Notes under the pieces: generated by a model
Databases searched by the model: none
Told to the model about the DNA's origin: nothing
What the model saw: only the letters and a program-made list of their open reading frames with translations
Translations under genes and position numbers: made by a program
Shown: piece by piece, positions 1 to 10,254 of the stretch
Layout of the letters: each line of letters starts with the position of its first letter
Numbering within the stretch: position 1 is the stretch's first letter
Source: Acanthosepion lycidas
Taxonomy: Eukaryota > Mollusca > Cephalopoda > Sepiida > Sepiidae
NCBI GenBank assembly: GCA_963932145.1
Contig: OZ010574.1
Span: 83,824,049 to 83,888,048 of the forward strand
DNA: 64,000 bases
Reading direction: 5' to 3'

Positions 1-233
1 AGTGAGCCATTGCTAAATTTTGTTTTGTTATAGTGGAAATAATTTTAAATCGCCAAAGTTAGGGATTAAATGAATGTACCTTTTGTCCATTTTTTTCTTT
101 TATTTTTGTTTCTCAGACATTGATGTTTTTTTTTTTTCCTTTTTACTCTTTCAGTTTCATTTCTAGGTCAATGTTTTTTCTTTTTAAATGTTTTTCTCTC
201 CCTTTTACATGCAAGCTCTTGCTTTTGTTTCAG

Positions 234-311
234 CATCAGCAATACCCTATGAAGGCTTTGATCATTGAAAACCTGGAGAAGGACATTGAGGACATTAAAG
301 TAACCAATGAG
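234..311 (+). CDS. Single internal exon of an unidentified host gene (partial)
   Basis: The 26 codons read HQQYPMKALIIENLEKDI followed by EDIKVTNE with no stop. A pyrimidine-rich tract ending TTTGTTTCAG precedes the exon and GAG|GTAAGG follows it, so both splice sites fit the consensus. The length is 78 nt, phase 0 at both ends. The peptide is rich in Glu, Asp, Lys, Ile and Leu, as expected for an amphipathic or coiled-coil helix. GC content is clearly above the flanks. I do not recognise the protein family. No partner exon is visible in the remaining 63.7 kb, so this is probably an exon near a very large intron or the last supportable exon in the window. Confidence 0.6.
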
Positions 312-1130
312 GTAAGGAGAAATTTTGAAATATCATGATAAAATGGATGATAGGAGAAATAGTAGCCGTGAGAGAGAAACTCAGATTTGCATGCAGTAAA
401 ACAAAGGAACGACACTGAGGAAAATACAAAAATACAAATCAGCCTGCAGATGAATAATTTTATATACAGTGTAAACCAGGAAAATGTAAAACAAATTTAT
501 ACGATAAAGAAAAACTAATATTCAACAGGGGAAAAAAAATCAGTATATTTTATAAGAGTTACTACATGTTGAACTTGGAAACAAAAATATACAGCCCTGG
601 AAATGACCAAATGCTTGGATCAGGTAATTCTCATTTGTTAGGCATTTAAAAAAATTGGTTAGGCTAAGAACTTTTTCAGTATTAATTCCATTAATTCTTT
701 AGAAATATATATATGTGTGTGTGCATTCTCCAGCGGAGATTATATTTTTCTTTGAATCTGCACATTCATGTAATTACATCTGTCTGCCAATAGGCATAAT
801 TTGAAACTTTAAAAAAAAAAAATAGCGTGTCTACTCAAACACATGCATCAACTAAAATAATATTTAGAGAAATAAAAAATAATGTTAAATTATAAATGAA
901 ATCCATTAATTCCTCAGAAATTACTTTTATATTTAATTTCAGATATGAAAATGAATTATCAGCAGGTTTGGACCTTAAAGTAGATATTGATGAGAGAGTG
1001 CACAGCTATATATATACGTTATATATACATACGTGTGTGTGTGTATGCATGTACATATACACCATCAAATTATTCATACAGGCATCAATTTTGAATATTT
1101 TTATCCGTTTCTCAGAACCTCATGTTTGTA
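312..1130. other. Non-coding, AT-rich, nothing recognised
   Basis: Presumed intron downstream of the 234-311 exon. It holds short homopolymers and a small TA/TG tract near 706-722 and 1010-1050. No gene or repeat family was recognised. Confidence 0.5.
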
Positions 1131-2606
1131 TGATACCAGGTTTTTATATGTTAATAAGCACAAAAAAAGAATATAAAATTCAATTTGCAGACCAATAGGT
1201 TAAATACAACAAATTTGACATGTGTATTATGCAAAAAAGAAAAGACAAAATTATTTGTAAAATAGAAAATATCATTTTAAATGGATTGATTTGTGTAAGT
1301 ATAAGTAATTTACATAATTATTTTATCGTTGAAGCCTTCTAGACTATTTATTCAGTAGAATATTTGTGATAATTCCAGCAAAGAACATCATCTGGTGCAT
1401 AGAGTGTCACCATTGTTATTCTTATGTTAACAACATGATGGGGAAGACAAAGGAGCTTTGTATTAACTTGAGACAGAAAATTATTAACTTCCACATGCCA
1501 GGAAATAGTTACAGCACTATTTCAAACTGGTTAGCTATCCCTAGATCTATAGTACAATTCGTTACAATGAAGTTTAAAAAGTTTGGCAGAACACAGAACT
1601 TGTCTGGGCATGGAAGAAAACCCAAATTGTCATCGAGAACTGCACAAAAATTACAAGGTTAATATAAACCCAAGAGTTGTTTTGAAAGACATCATCAAAA
1701 GTTTGAATATGATTGGTATCAGCATAAATACTTGCACAATACAACGTTGTTAAAACAGAAATGGGTTGTATGGGAACCGACCATGATGAACCCCTCTTTA
1801 CAAAACATGTTATATTGTTGCCTAATTTAACTTTGCCAAAACATTCTTAGACAAAGAAAATTGCTTTGGGGAACAAGTACTATGGATTGATGAAACAAAA
1901 ATTGAGCTTTTTGGACATAATGATGTACAGAAGATTTGGAGCAAGAAAGGTGATGCTTTCCTCTCAAAGAAAAGTGGCAACATTAAAACATGGAGGTGGC
2001 TTAATGATGTTTTGGGATTGTTTTAGCTCAACGGGGACTGGACAATTAAATGCAATAAGAATAATGAAATCTGCAGAATATATCACAATTCTGGATAAAA
2101 ATCTACAACTGTCAGTGCAAAATCTTCATCTAGGTCGCCAATTTACTTTCCAGCAAGATAATGATCCCAAACATACATCTAAATCAGTGACTTCAGAAAA
2201 AGAAGATCACAATTCTGACATGGCCTTCAATGTCCTGACTTGAATCCTATTGAAAATCTATGGCAAGAATTGAAAGTTCAAATAAATTGTCAGTCACCAA
2301 AACTCCTTCAGGAATTGGAACATGTAATCAATGAAGAATGGAAGAAAATCCCAGAAAAGACTTGTTCCAATTTCATCAAAAATTTTACAAAATGATTGCA
2401 GCAAGTTATAAAGATGAGAGGCCATGCTATTGACTATTGATATTGTGAAAATTGTTCAATTTTTTTCTATTTTTCATGCTGTATGAATAATTTTGTTTTC
2501 CTATTTTGCATAATTCACCTGTCAAATTTGTTATATTTAATCTATTGTTCTGAATATTGAATTTTATATTCCCTTTTTTGTGCCTATTAATATATAAAAA
2601 GCCTGG

Positions 2607-2611
<5 letters not shown>
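1131..2611 (+). mobile_element. Tc1-type DNA transposon with long inverted ends, inactive
   Basis: The left end (about 1131-1262) and the reverse complement of the right end (about 2480-2611) match over roughly 130 bp; both contain TTTTTATAT, ATAAAATTCAAT and AACAAATTTGACA blocks. The ends begin TGATACCAGG / TGATGCCAGG and sit next to TA dinucleotides (1129-1130 and 2612-2613), as expected for Tc1/mariner target duplication. The total length of 1481 bp is normal for Tc1. The right end abuts a long AT microsatellite, so the target was probably AT-repeat DNA. Confidence 0.88.
1438..2395 (+). pseudogene. Tc1-family transposase (DDE, DD34E type), frameshifted
   Basis: The N-terminal part from ATG 1438 reads MGKTKELCINLRQKIINFHM with the paired-type HTH that binds Tc1 ends; GHGRKPKLS follows. 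A stop ends this frame at 1660-1662, and similarity resumes in other frames as PRVVLKDIIKS. The first catalytic Asp is in LWIDETKIEL (codon 1889-1891). A frame change near 1975 leads to HGGGLMMFWDCFS. The second Asp is in FQQDNDPKHTSK (2157-2159). After further shifts, PDLNPIENLWQELK carries the Glu (2252-2254), and the protein ends at TGA 2393-2395. All three catalytic residues survive, but at least three frame changes make it non-functional. Confidence 0.9.

Positions 2612-2664
<53 letters not shown>
2612..2664. repeat. (TA)n microsatellite
   Basis: Pure alternating TA, about 53 bp, lying between the Tc1 right end and the start of a solo LTR. Confidence 0.97.
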
Positions 2665-2668
<4 letters not shown>

Positions 2669-3716
2669 ACAAACTTGTAGCATATAGATGAACCACGGGT
2701 TTAAAAAAAAAGGAAAACGTGGGATCCTTTCTCGGTCTTCACTCAGAAATGGAAGCGACACAAGGGAGTCAATGAAGAACAAGATGATGGATTTCAAAAT
2801 AAAACATTTATTTATAAATATATAAACAGGTAAAGAAAGAAAAAAGAAAATTCATTTAACAAAGGGAAGGGAACTATGAAAGAAAAGAAGGTGCGAGTGA
2901 ATACATACATACACATAAAAAGGATCAAGCCAAGAGAATCAACTTATCTGTCAGTCGAGTTGACATTTCCACACAAAGTTCTGATTCACCAAAGCGAGAG
3001 TTTTTATCTTAAAACAATATTTTGGTCAGCCAGTTCCTTTTCTTTCGGGAGTGTTTGGGTTTGACAACATCTTGTACAGGCGTTTTGTTAGTTTGATTTG
3101 GTTTCATAGCAGTCTTCTCATCTCTAGTCAACAGACTTTGCTGTCTTCTTCATCTCGGTGGGCAGTCTATTTGAAATAGGGACGAGTTGCCTGGCGACGT
3201 TCAGCTGCCACTCATCAGAGGGAAACTGAAAATCCTTTTTTAGATTATTGTTGTCCCCAAAGACAGTCACATGGGTTCTCTTCATCCTTGACCAGGTATG
3301 CAGGAGGATGGGGTGCAAATCACGCAGTGTTTGTGTGATAGCCAAAATTTCAATACATGCTTACTATGGTCTGATCACATGAATCGCAGCAGGAGATCCT
3401 GATGTTGCCTGGAATTCACTTATGGTCAGCTGCCTGATAGCTGCGAAATTTTGGAACCAGGTCATTCTCGTGTCGGGTCGCTTCAAAGTTCACCGGTGGA
3501 AGAGTAGGTAAAGAGGGAAAGAATGTGTGAAGGGAAGAGGAGGGTATGGCGGATCATGGAACATATTCACTCGCAAGTTGAAAGCATTGAATTTTATCTA
3601 TTTTTATTTATTTATTTGTTTTTCTTTTATATCTAATTTCGACTAGAACTTGGGATTTTTCTTTAGGGTGCTTTTTAGCCTTACGCCTATATAGTTAATG
3701 AAATCGTGGCTACGTC

Positions 3717-3719
<3 letters not shown>
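2665..3719 (-). mobile_element. Candidate solo LTR of an LTR retrotransposon (fossil)
   Basis: A 1055-bp unit is inserted cleanly in a TA microsatellite. Read on the minus strand it starts TGTGACGTAGCC and ends GTTTGTAACA, giving TG...CA termini with near-matching inverted ends (TGTGAC / GTAACA). An AATAAA and a T/A-rich transcript-end-like region lie in its 3' third. ATAT on both sides is compatible with a 4-bp target duplication but cannot be distinguished from the surrounding repeat. I see no internal gag or pol region, so it is probably a recombined solo LTR. Assignment to the Ty3/gypsy group is an inference. Confidence 0.55.

Positions 3720-3752
<33 letters not shown>
3720..3752. repeat. 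(TA)n microsatellite
   Basis: Short TA run; continuation of the target tract on the far side of the LTR. Confidence 0.95.
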
Positions 3753-3755
<3 letters not shown>

Positions 3756-4294
3756 AACTACAATAAAAACATTTTACATCACTACACAAAAACTTTCATG
3801 TTTCAGTACTAAGATGGTAATTCTTCAGGTGATAGTAGATAACTTGTGATAAAAATGATTTATTAGGGAAACTTAAAAACAAATCTTTACCTCTTTTCGT
3901 AAGTTCAAGGAAGGGTATAAGGTTAGAAATAAAAATATACTTATGGGTATGTCTCGATTAACCAATTAAACATCAGTCTATACTAAAATATAAAAGTAAG
4001 GTCAGAGGGTGTAGATGGGTGGGTTATTTTGCATGTCTTGAAAACTGATGCTGAGACATGTCATCCAACGATACTAGGAAACATTGCAGTGACAAATGTA
4101 TCATTGGTGTATCCAAGTATGATTTGCCAATTTGTTGAAGTAGACATAAATTTGTCAGGAACAGATTTTTTTTTTTTTAATTTTTTAATATACTTGGAAA
4201 GCTTCTTAAAGAGGTCAATAGGTAAAATTGAAAATGTGAAAACATCTACATAGGTTGTTAATTATACTGAATAGACAATAAAACATGGCATTTA
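3753..4294. other. Non-coding, nothing recognised
   Basis: AT-rich unique-looking DNA. Short open frames here have no recognisable domain. Confidence 0.5.
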
Positions 4295-4374
4295 TTAGGT
4301 TGGTGCAAAAATAATGTCGGTTTTTGATGTATTTTTTAACGTCAAAAACCGACATTATTTTTGCACCAACCTAA
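4295..4374. mobile_element. 80-bp mariner MITE, MADE1-like
   Basis: A nearly perfect palindrome: TTAGGTTGGTGCAAAAATAA at one end and its reverse complement at the other, with GTCGGTTTTTGA / GTCAAAAACCGAC inside. TA flanks both ends (4293-4294 and 4375-4376). The termini and the exact 80-bp length match what is known of the human MADE1 MITE of Hsmar1-type mariners. The transcript would be a long hairpin. Confidence 0.9.
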
Positions 4375-4506
4375 TATTTGAATAAATCAAATAAATGTTG
4401 AGTGGACCATTATATACTAATAAAGTAATGGTTATATAATGCGTAATTATTTAAGAAAAAAATTTTTAATTATATTTTAAGGTAAAAAATAGACAATGGC
4501 AGCATA
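4375..4506. other. Spacer, nothing recognised
   Basis: AT-rich spacer between the MITE and a microsatellite. Confidence 0.4.
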
Positions 4507-4518
4507 ACACACACACAC

Positions 4519-4570
<52 letters not shown>
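4507..4570. repeat. (AC)n(TA)n microsatellite
   Basis: About seven AC units followed by roughly 24 TA units. Confidence 0.95.
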
Positions 4571-4574
<4 letters not shown>

Positions 4575-5190
4575 AGGAAAACTTAAATTATCAAAACCCT
4601 TCCAGTGCCTGGTTATTGTCCATCAAAGATGCTGCACTCTTCCTTGGACTGGTAGTACCAGAAAGGTATAACTCTGTGACAATAAAACCTGAGGGGTATT
4701 GTTCATTGTGTTTGTGACATATATTTGCACCAACTCCTTACTATCAGCACTTCCAAAAGATGTGGCTGGTTCTGCACAAGTCTTTACCACTCTAAACAAA
4801 TCTTCTGTGTGGGTAGTCTACAGTTCTGCGTTCCTTCTTTGCTATTCCACCTGAACAACAAGTCCATTGGAGAGAGATTTAAGGTGATAGTGACAGGTAC
4901 GGGATAGTATTGGAAGTCTCTAGCTGGTGCTCTCATACTGACGATCATCAGATGATGGCCATTCTTGCACAAAATCCTGAGCAATTGTGCTGTTTATGTC
5001 CTCTGACAGCGACAAAGCAGGTCTATTTAGACATAGCACTGCTTTTGCCAATCTGGGAGGGTGGTAGAAAAAGTGTTCGAAAAATTGCTAGCTCTTAATC
5101 AACTTGACAGCCTGCTGCAGTTGTCTACTTGTCCAATATCACAGTTGCAATAATCAATTTAATAGAAATAAAACTTGCAAACATATTAGC

Positions 5191-5990
5191 CTTGGATCTT
5201 GGAATATAAGAACCTTCCAAGACAATGATTCTTCTCCAGAGCTTAAAAAACCATCATCACTGGTGCATTAAGCAAGCACAATATTGACATTTCTATTCTC
5301 AGTTAGACTCATTTTGCAGGCACCTCTTAATTTGAGGAAGTTAGTGCAGGATATACCTTTTTCTGGATTAGCAAAAGCAAAGATCCCCACCTATCACATG
5401 TAGGCTTTGCCATAAAATCAAACATTGCTAAATCCCTATCATCTCCCAAAATGAAATAAATGATCACATTATGACTCTAGTCTTACTAAACAACAACTCT
5501 TCTTCCACTCTTGTGAGCAGTTATGCTCCAACCATTAAGACCCCTGTGTTGGAAATTGATGACTTTTATGATCAACTATGCTAAGTCATTTCCAAAGTTC
5601 CACATAGAGACAAAATTGTCTTTATGGGTGACTTTAATGCACAGGTTGGTGCTGACCATCAGACATGGCCTGGTGTCATTGGAAGTCACAGGGTTGGTAG
5701 GCTGAATTCTAATGGGTTATGACTTCTTACTCTCTGCCAAGAATTTGATTTCACCATTACCAACACACATTATCAGCAGTCCAATCAGCACAAAACGACT
5801 TGGATGCATCCCAGATCCAAAGATTGGCATATGTTTGATTACATTATCACCAAGCAATGTGACGTGAAAGATTTCAATATCACCTGCTCTTTCCACAACA
5901 CTTTCAGACCATGCACTACTATGCAGGAAAGCAACCTTCTGACTCGTATGCAAGAAACCTCTTGTTAGCACTACAGTTTCCTAACTGAAT
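5191..5990 (+). pseudogene. LINE endonuclease (exonuclease/endonuclease/phosphatase fold), broken
   Basis: It starts with LGSWNIRTFQDND, the usual N-terminus of this endonuclease family. MGDFNAQVGADHQTWPGVIG at about 5623-5690 holds the GDFN metal/catalytic motif, and TNTHYQQSNQHKTTWMHP with FDYIIT follows (about 5757-5850). Stops and shifts interrupt the frame. In a live element the enzyme nicks target DNA to prime reverse transcription. Confidence 0.85.
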
Positions 5991-6559
5991 CAACATCTCA
6001 CCCCTAAATTCTGATGTTAAGAAGAAAGAACTCTCTGACACACTGGATTCAAAGCTTGATTCACTTGTAATCTCAAAAAAAAATTGAATCCTCCTGGGAA
6101 CCTCTCAGAGATGCCACTTATTCCAGCTCCCTTGAAGTTCTAAGATTTCCCATAAGGAAGTATCAGGACTGGATCGATGTAAATGATGCTCACATTCAAT
6201 ATCTCATTGAGAAGGTGCATGATTTGCACAAAAAAAAAAAAGCACATCTATAAACAGAGCAAGCAGGAAGTGTCAAGATCTCTTAGAAAAATGAATGACT
6301 CCTGGTGATCTGCTAACGCTGTGGAACTGCAGGCAGGAACTGACAGAAAAGATTCCAAAGCATTTTATGAAGACCATAAAAAGGTGTATGGCCCACAAGA
6401 AAATGGAATTTCACCTGTTCTGTTGTCTGATGGTAACAAACTCCATATAGAAAAGAAGAAAATTATATTATGATGGAAAGAACACTTTGAAAGTGTCCTT
6501 AATTTCACTTCTGCCATCGATGACAATGTCATTACCTCAATTCATCAATGACCAGAAAT

Positions 6560-7626
6560 TTCCGAGTTGTCTATTGAGCCATGCCTAAAGGAAATCCAGG
6601 ATTCTATCAAGTAATTGTTTTTGAACAAAGCCCCTGGAAAAGACACTTTTCCCCTCAAAATTTTTTAAATATAATGGGAAGACGCTGGTTAAGAAACACC
6701 TTGAGCTTTTCAAAGTCATATGGAAAGTTGGTTCTATTCCACAGGACTACAAAGATGCTTGCATAAAATATCTGTTCAAGAACAAAAGCAAAAAGAATGT
6801 ATGTGATAATTCCTGTGGCATTTCACTTTTAAGTATCACTGGCAAAATTTTCACTTGGGTTATTCTCAAAAGAATAATCAAATGTCTCATTGATCCCAAA
6901 TCTCAGTGTGGCTTTCAATCAAGTCACAGAACCATTGATATGATTTTTTCATTTTGTCAGGTTGCTGAGAAAGTTTGTGACAAGAACCATGAACTCTATA
7001 CCATCTTTATCAATCTGACTAAGGCATTTGACACTGTAAACTGGGGTACCCTCTGGAAAGTACTCATAAAGATTGGCATACCTGATGTCATCATCTCATT
7101 TCACAAAGGAATGAAAGTATCTGTTCTATCTAATGGAGAGTTTTCAGAAGGATTTGATGTAACAAATGACACAAAATAAGGTTGTGTCATGGCTTCTGTA
7201 CTTTTCACCCTCTTTTTTTCAGTCAGGCTATACCATGCTTTTAGTGATCTTGACATGGGTGTTAAATTTGAATTCTACACAAGTGGTGACCTCTTTTACC
7301 ATCAACGTTTTAATGCAAGATTGCTGACTGGAGCAAGCATTATTCATGATCTTTTGTTTGCTGATGATGCTGCAATCATGGCCACCTCAATTGAAGAAGC
7401 TCAAGCACTCATCAGTCATTTTTCCACCGCTTGCAATGCATTCAGATTAACTATAAGCATAAAGAAAACTGAAGTTGTCCATCAACCAAGGCCTAAAACT
7501 AAGCAAGTCAAGGGTTTAAAACAAAAACTACCTGCTCATACCTTTCCAACCATTCTCATTACTATTGGCAACAACAACCTGAAATATTTGAAGCAAAGTC
7601 AATTCAAATGCCTCTTTGGATTGTGA
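6560..7626 (+). pseudogene. LINE reverse transcriptase, broken
   Basis: AFDTVNWGTLW (about 7024-7056) is the first Asp motif of the palm. GCVMASVLFTLFFS at about 7182-7220 follows a Gln codon turned into TAA (7177-7179). LLFADDAAIMATSIEEAQAL (7351-7410) carries the FADD catalytic pair, and LTISIKKTEVV follows. The long central frame is intact over 145 codons, so decay is moderate. Upstream, similarity in the finger region is scattered over several frames. Confidence 0.88.
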
Positions 7627-7769
7627 GATAGTTAAGCAAATATCAAAGGCAACCAATGCCTTTGGGAACCTTATGCATCACCTGTGGGATGTTCATGGGA
7701 TTTCACTGAAAACGAAAATCAGTCTAGCGAGCAGTCATTCTCACCACACTTCTTTATAGGTCAGAATCG

Positions 7770-8301
7770 TGGATGCCATACAAGACACACATCAATCAAC
7801 TTGATTCTTTTCATAGACACTGTCTTCATTCAATATGTGGTTATACATTGCAAGACAAAATCTCTAACCCTGATCTTTTCATCAAATGTGATATTGGTGG
7901 TATTGAATCCTTTCTGATGCCATCACAATTCAAATGGGTTGGTCATGTCATCAGACTCATGATTGGATGCCAAAAATCCTCATGTATAGTCAACTTTTTC
8001 ATGGTAAGCATAATGTAGTCCATCCTTGGTTACACTTCAAGGACAAACTCAGATACAATTTAAATGCTGCAAACATCCCTATAGAGGAGTCTGAACTTAC
8101 TGTTGAAAACCAAGCAAACTAGAGAAACACCTGGCACCAAGGTATAATTAACCATCTGTGAGAATTAAGAACCAACACTAAATCTCAGGCCAATATATTA
8201 GCCCATATAATAGTCAATCCTTCACCATGTCCATTGTGTGGACTTGTTTGCAGGTTCTGTACAGGATTGTTGTCTCATATGAGACATAAACATAAAAACT
8301 G
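7770..8301 (+). pseudogene. LINE C-terminal domain with Cys/His finger
   Basis: Segments MPYKTHINQLDSFHRHCLHS and QFKWVGHVIRL are typical of the region after the palm. The last coding stretch, about 8218-8300, reads CPLCGLVCRFCTGLLSHMRH then KHKN and a stop: a C-x2-C ... H-x3/4-H finger. Frame changes lie between these blocks. The related copy at 33.6-34.1 kb has the equivalent CSICGLLCKSLAGLKCHLRL. Confidence 0.75.
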
Positions 8302-8389
8302 AACTGAAAGACATTAATATGTCAAAAACAATGGGAAAGTCCATTTTATATATATATATATATATAAATCAGGCTATTTCACTACCTTG

Positions 8390-8414
8390 GTTTCAACCTC
8401 TCGGTTATCTTCAG
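8390..8414 (-). other. Hammerhead-core-like motif
   Basis: Minus strand: CTGAAGA, one extra T, stem AACC-GAGA-GGTT, then GAAAC. This matches CUGANGA and GAAA of the hammerhead core except for one additional base before stem II. It lies 3' of the Penelope fragment. Confidence 0.35.
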
Positions 8415-8827
8415 GCAATTTCAGTCAATTGATTTCCTAATGCTTTATTTTTTAAAAATAAAATATTTATAAAAATGATATTTAAAAAAAAAAAAAATAA
8501 ATGAATAAGCACACAACATGAGATATGGTAGAAGGTGAGGATGAGGACAAGGAGGAGCGGAAAATCAAGTGTATTGGAAACAGATGAGTGGGAGATTAAA
8601 TGAAATATACATACATTCTTTTCATCTCACTTCAAATGAACTCAAACAGAACTTTTTAGTATATATACAATGGGTCATAATTTCTTATCTTTTTTTTGGT
8701 CTGAAAATATTATTATAGCTAATTTTTCTTGTTCAGAATGGCTGCAGATGTTTCTGATTGTTGTAAAGTTTTTTTTTTTTTTTTTCAAATTACCAGTTTA
8801 CAATTAAATCTTTTTTTCTTTTAATTT

Positions 8828-9201
8828 CTACACATGGTTAGCTAGTTTAGTATAATTTCTCAGGCTTTCTAGGTTAAATGACTTATGATTGTACCACCTC
8901 TTTTTAAATCTACTCTCAGTACACCCTATGTATATTTTTTTCTGGCCATTTGTATCTATTACTTCTGCTTTGTAAATTACTGCTTCAGTTTTGCAAACTC
9001 CATCTAGTGGACATCTGCTTTTATTTCTATAATTGCATATATCACAGTTAATAATGTTTTGCTGCACATTAACTTTGAAATTTCTAGCATTTTGTCTTTT
9101 TATTATGGTTTCAAAATTACTAGTACACCTGTAGCTTAATTTAACTGTATTCTTATTAAATATTTTATGTAATTTGGATTTTTGGGAGAAGTAATTTCAA
9201 A
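8828..9201 (-). pseudogene. Penelope-like C-terminus with GIY-YIG endonuclease
   Basis: The minus-strand frame reads SKLHKIFNKNTVKLSYRC, then CDICNYRNKSRCPLDGVC (Cys-rich linker), then EAVIYKAEV and IYIGCTESRFKKRWYNHK. The last blocks correspond to the GIY-YIG fold (YIG retained, Arg of FKKRW present). The fragment ends at a stop after KLANHV. Upstream the frame meets a stop and the reverse transcriptase is missing. This endonuclease is the hallmark of animal Penelope-like elements. Confidence 0.85.
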
Positions 9202-9268
9202 ATTTTTTTTCCTTATTTTACACATGACCTTTAAACTAAAAGTGGGGGTTAAACAAAATATGTATTTT

Positions 9269-9420
9269 CTGGCAGGATTCAAACCTGCGTCCCCGGGGGG
9301 AAACCCTTATTAGATCTGATGTGCCTTGACCTCTAAGCAACTTAGAAGATTTGAATCCTGCTGGAGGGCACATATTTTTCTCACAAGATTTCTTAAATAT
9401 TCAGGCCAGTAGATGTAAAT
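9269..9420 (-). mobile_element. SINE-like copy with tRNA-Ser-type head
   Basis: Read on the minus strand, 9348-9269 contains GCTTAGAGGTCAAGGC (A-box-like), an anticodon-arm-like ATCAGATCTAATA, a class II variable arm GGGTTTCCCC and GCAGGTTTGAATCCTGCC (B box/T arm). Acceptor pairing is poor, so it is not a working tRNA. Adjacent plus-strand DNA (9349-9420) contains a second B-box-like GATTTGAATCCTGC and a body similar to the centre of the foldback at 28.4 kb and the block at 13.9 kb. Confidence 0.55.
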
Positions 9421-9464
9421 AAATAAATATACTTTTTAATAAATAAATGAAAACAGAGCAATCA

Positions 9465-9711
9465 TTCAAATATGGGTATCCATTAAAAAAACATTTAAAC
9501 AAATATATTTTAAAATATATATATATATATATTTTGTTTAATTGTTCTATTCAAATATTAGGTTGGTGCAAAAATAATGACGTAATAATGTTGTTTTTTG
9601 ACGTATTTTTTAACGTCAAAAAATGACATTATTACGTCATTATTTTTGCACCAACCTAATATAAGTATCCATTAAAAATACTGTTTAAACAAATGAATTA
9701 AAAATATATCA
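9465..9711. repeat. Pair of diverged direct repeats, one split by a MITE
   Basis: ATTCAAATATGGGTATCCAT at 9465 is followed by AAACATTTAAACAAATAT; the same order recurs at 9549-9711 but is interrupted by the MITE at 9558-9659. Similar GTATCCATTAAAA blocks occur in the ends of the foldback at 13.8-14.2 kb. Confidence 0.55.
9558..9659. mobile_element. 102-bp mariner MITE, MADE1-like, longer form
   Basis: Same ends as the 80-bp element (TTAGGTTGGTGCAAAAATAA and its complement) with TA on both sides (9556-9557, 9660-9661). Both arms are longer by the same amount, with extra ACGTAATAAT-type sequence, so the palindrome remains intact. Confidence 0.88.
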
Positions 9712-9726
9712 GATTTAATCCATTTC

Positions 9727-9728
<2 letters not shown>

Positions 9729-9768
<40 letters not shown>

Positions 9769-9778
9769 TATATACATA
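9729..9778. repeat. (TA)n microsatellite
   Basis: TA run with a few CATA interruptions. Confidence 0.93.
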
Positions 9779-9930
9779 CAATGTAACCCGGATATAAGAG
9801 AGTTGTCGGGACCGGAGAAGTAGTCTCTTATATCCAGGTTTGGTCTAATTTATATACATTAACACAGGTTCTAATTTGGGACGAGATAAAATCTCTCTTA
9901 TATCCGGGTTTCTCTTATATCAGGGTAACA

Positions 9931-9933
<3 letters not shown>
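9779..9933. mobile_element. MITE with pogo/Tc1-like ends
   Basis: The left end CAATGTAACCCGGATATAAG and the reverse complement of the right end CAGTGTTACCCTGATATAAG are inverted repeats with TA at both borders (9777-9778, 9934-9935). The GGATATAAGAGA block is repeated twice in the right end and lies inverted inside, giving a folded structure. No coding capacity. Family assignment rests on end sequence and TA target only. Confidence 0.7.

Positions 9934-9984
<51 letters not shown>
9934..9984. repeat. (TA)n(GA)n microsatellite
   Basis: TA repeats passing into about eleven GA units. Confidence 0.93.
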
Positions 9985-10254
9985 GGTGAAGCATCACAAT
10001 ATATTGGCCTGTATCTGCTGCAAATTCTAAAATATCACATTGCTCATGAAAGATTTTTTTACAGAAAGCCCAAAGTTAGAGTTCATAGACATGTGTCTGT
10101 TATAAACAATTAATTAATTACGATGCCTATTTTTCATTTGCATGCAAATCATCAGCACCAGTAGTCAGGTCATAGTAAAAAAAAAAAAATACTTTAAATA
10201 CTGAGTGTCAAGAGCTTTGGCATTTACAAGACTGCTTCAACACAATCAGTTTTA
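9985..10254. other. Non-coding, nothing recognised
   Basis: AT-rich spacer before the 88-bp minisatellite. Confidence 0.4.

Larger units (their letters stand above)
4571..8340 (+). mobile_element. APE-type LINE (non-LTR retrotransposon), nearly full length, decayed
   Basis: One element carries in order a 5' leader (about 4571-5190), an apurinic-like endonuclease (5191-5990), a reverse transcriptase (about 6560-7626), a C-terminal region with KWVGHVIRL (about 7770-8020) and a terminal Cys/His finger (8224-8301). It ends with GGGAAAGTCCATTTTATA running into TA repeats. The same 3' tail occurs in a second truncated copy at 33.6-34.1 kb, and a piece of the 5' leader recurs at 43.53-43.65 kb. Many stops and frame changes are present. 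The clade is uncertain within the APE-bearing LINEs. Confidence 0.85.
8366..9240 (-). mobile_element. Penelope-like element, 3' fragment
   Basis: Minus-strand fragment with a recognisable C-terminal GIY-YIG region and a trailing non-coding segment down to about 8366, which contains a CTGAAGA stem GAAAC motif (8390-8414, minus). The reverse transcriptase core is absent. The boundary with the LINE at 8340 is a short TA run. Confidence 0.75.

Noticed and set aside
8390-8414. Calling the stem motif an active hammerhead ribozyme
   Set aside because: One extra base lies between CUGANGA and stem II in every copy seen, and stems I and III are not convincing in most; kept only as a resemblance.
9269-9348. 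Functional tRNA-Ser gene
   Set aside because: B box and variable arm are good, but acceptor and D-arm pairing are poor and SINE-like sequence follows.
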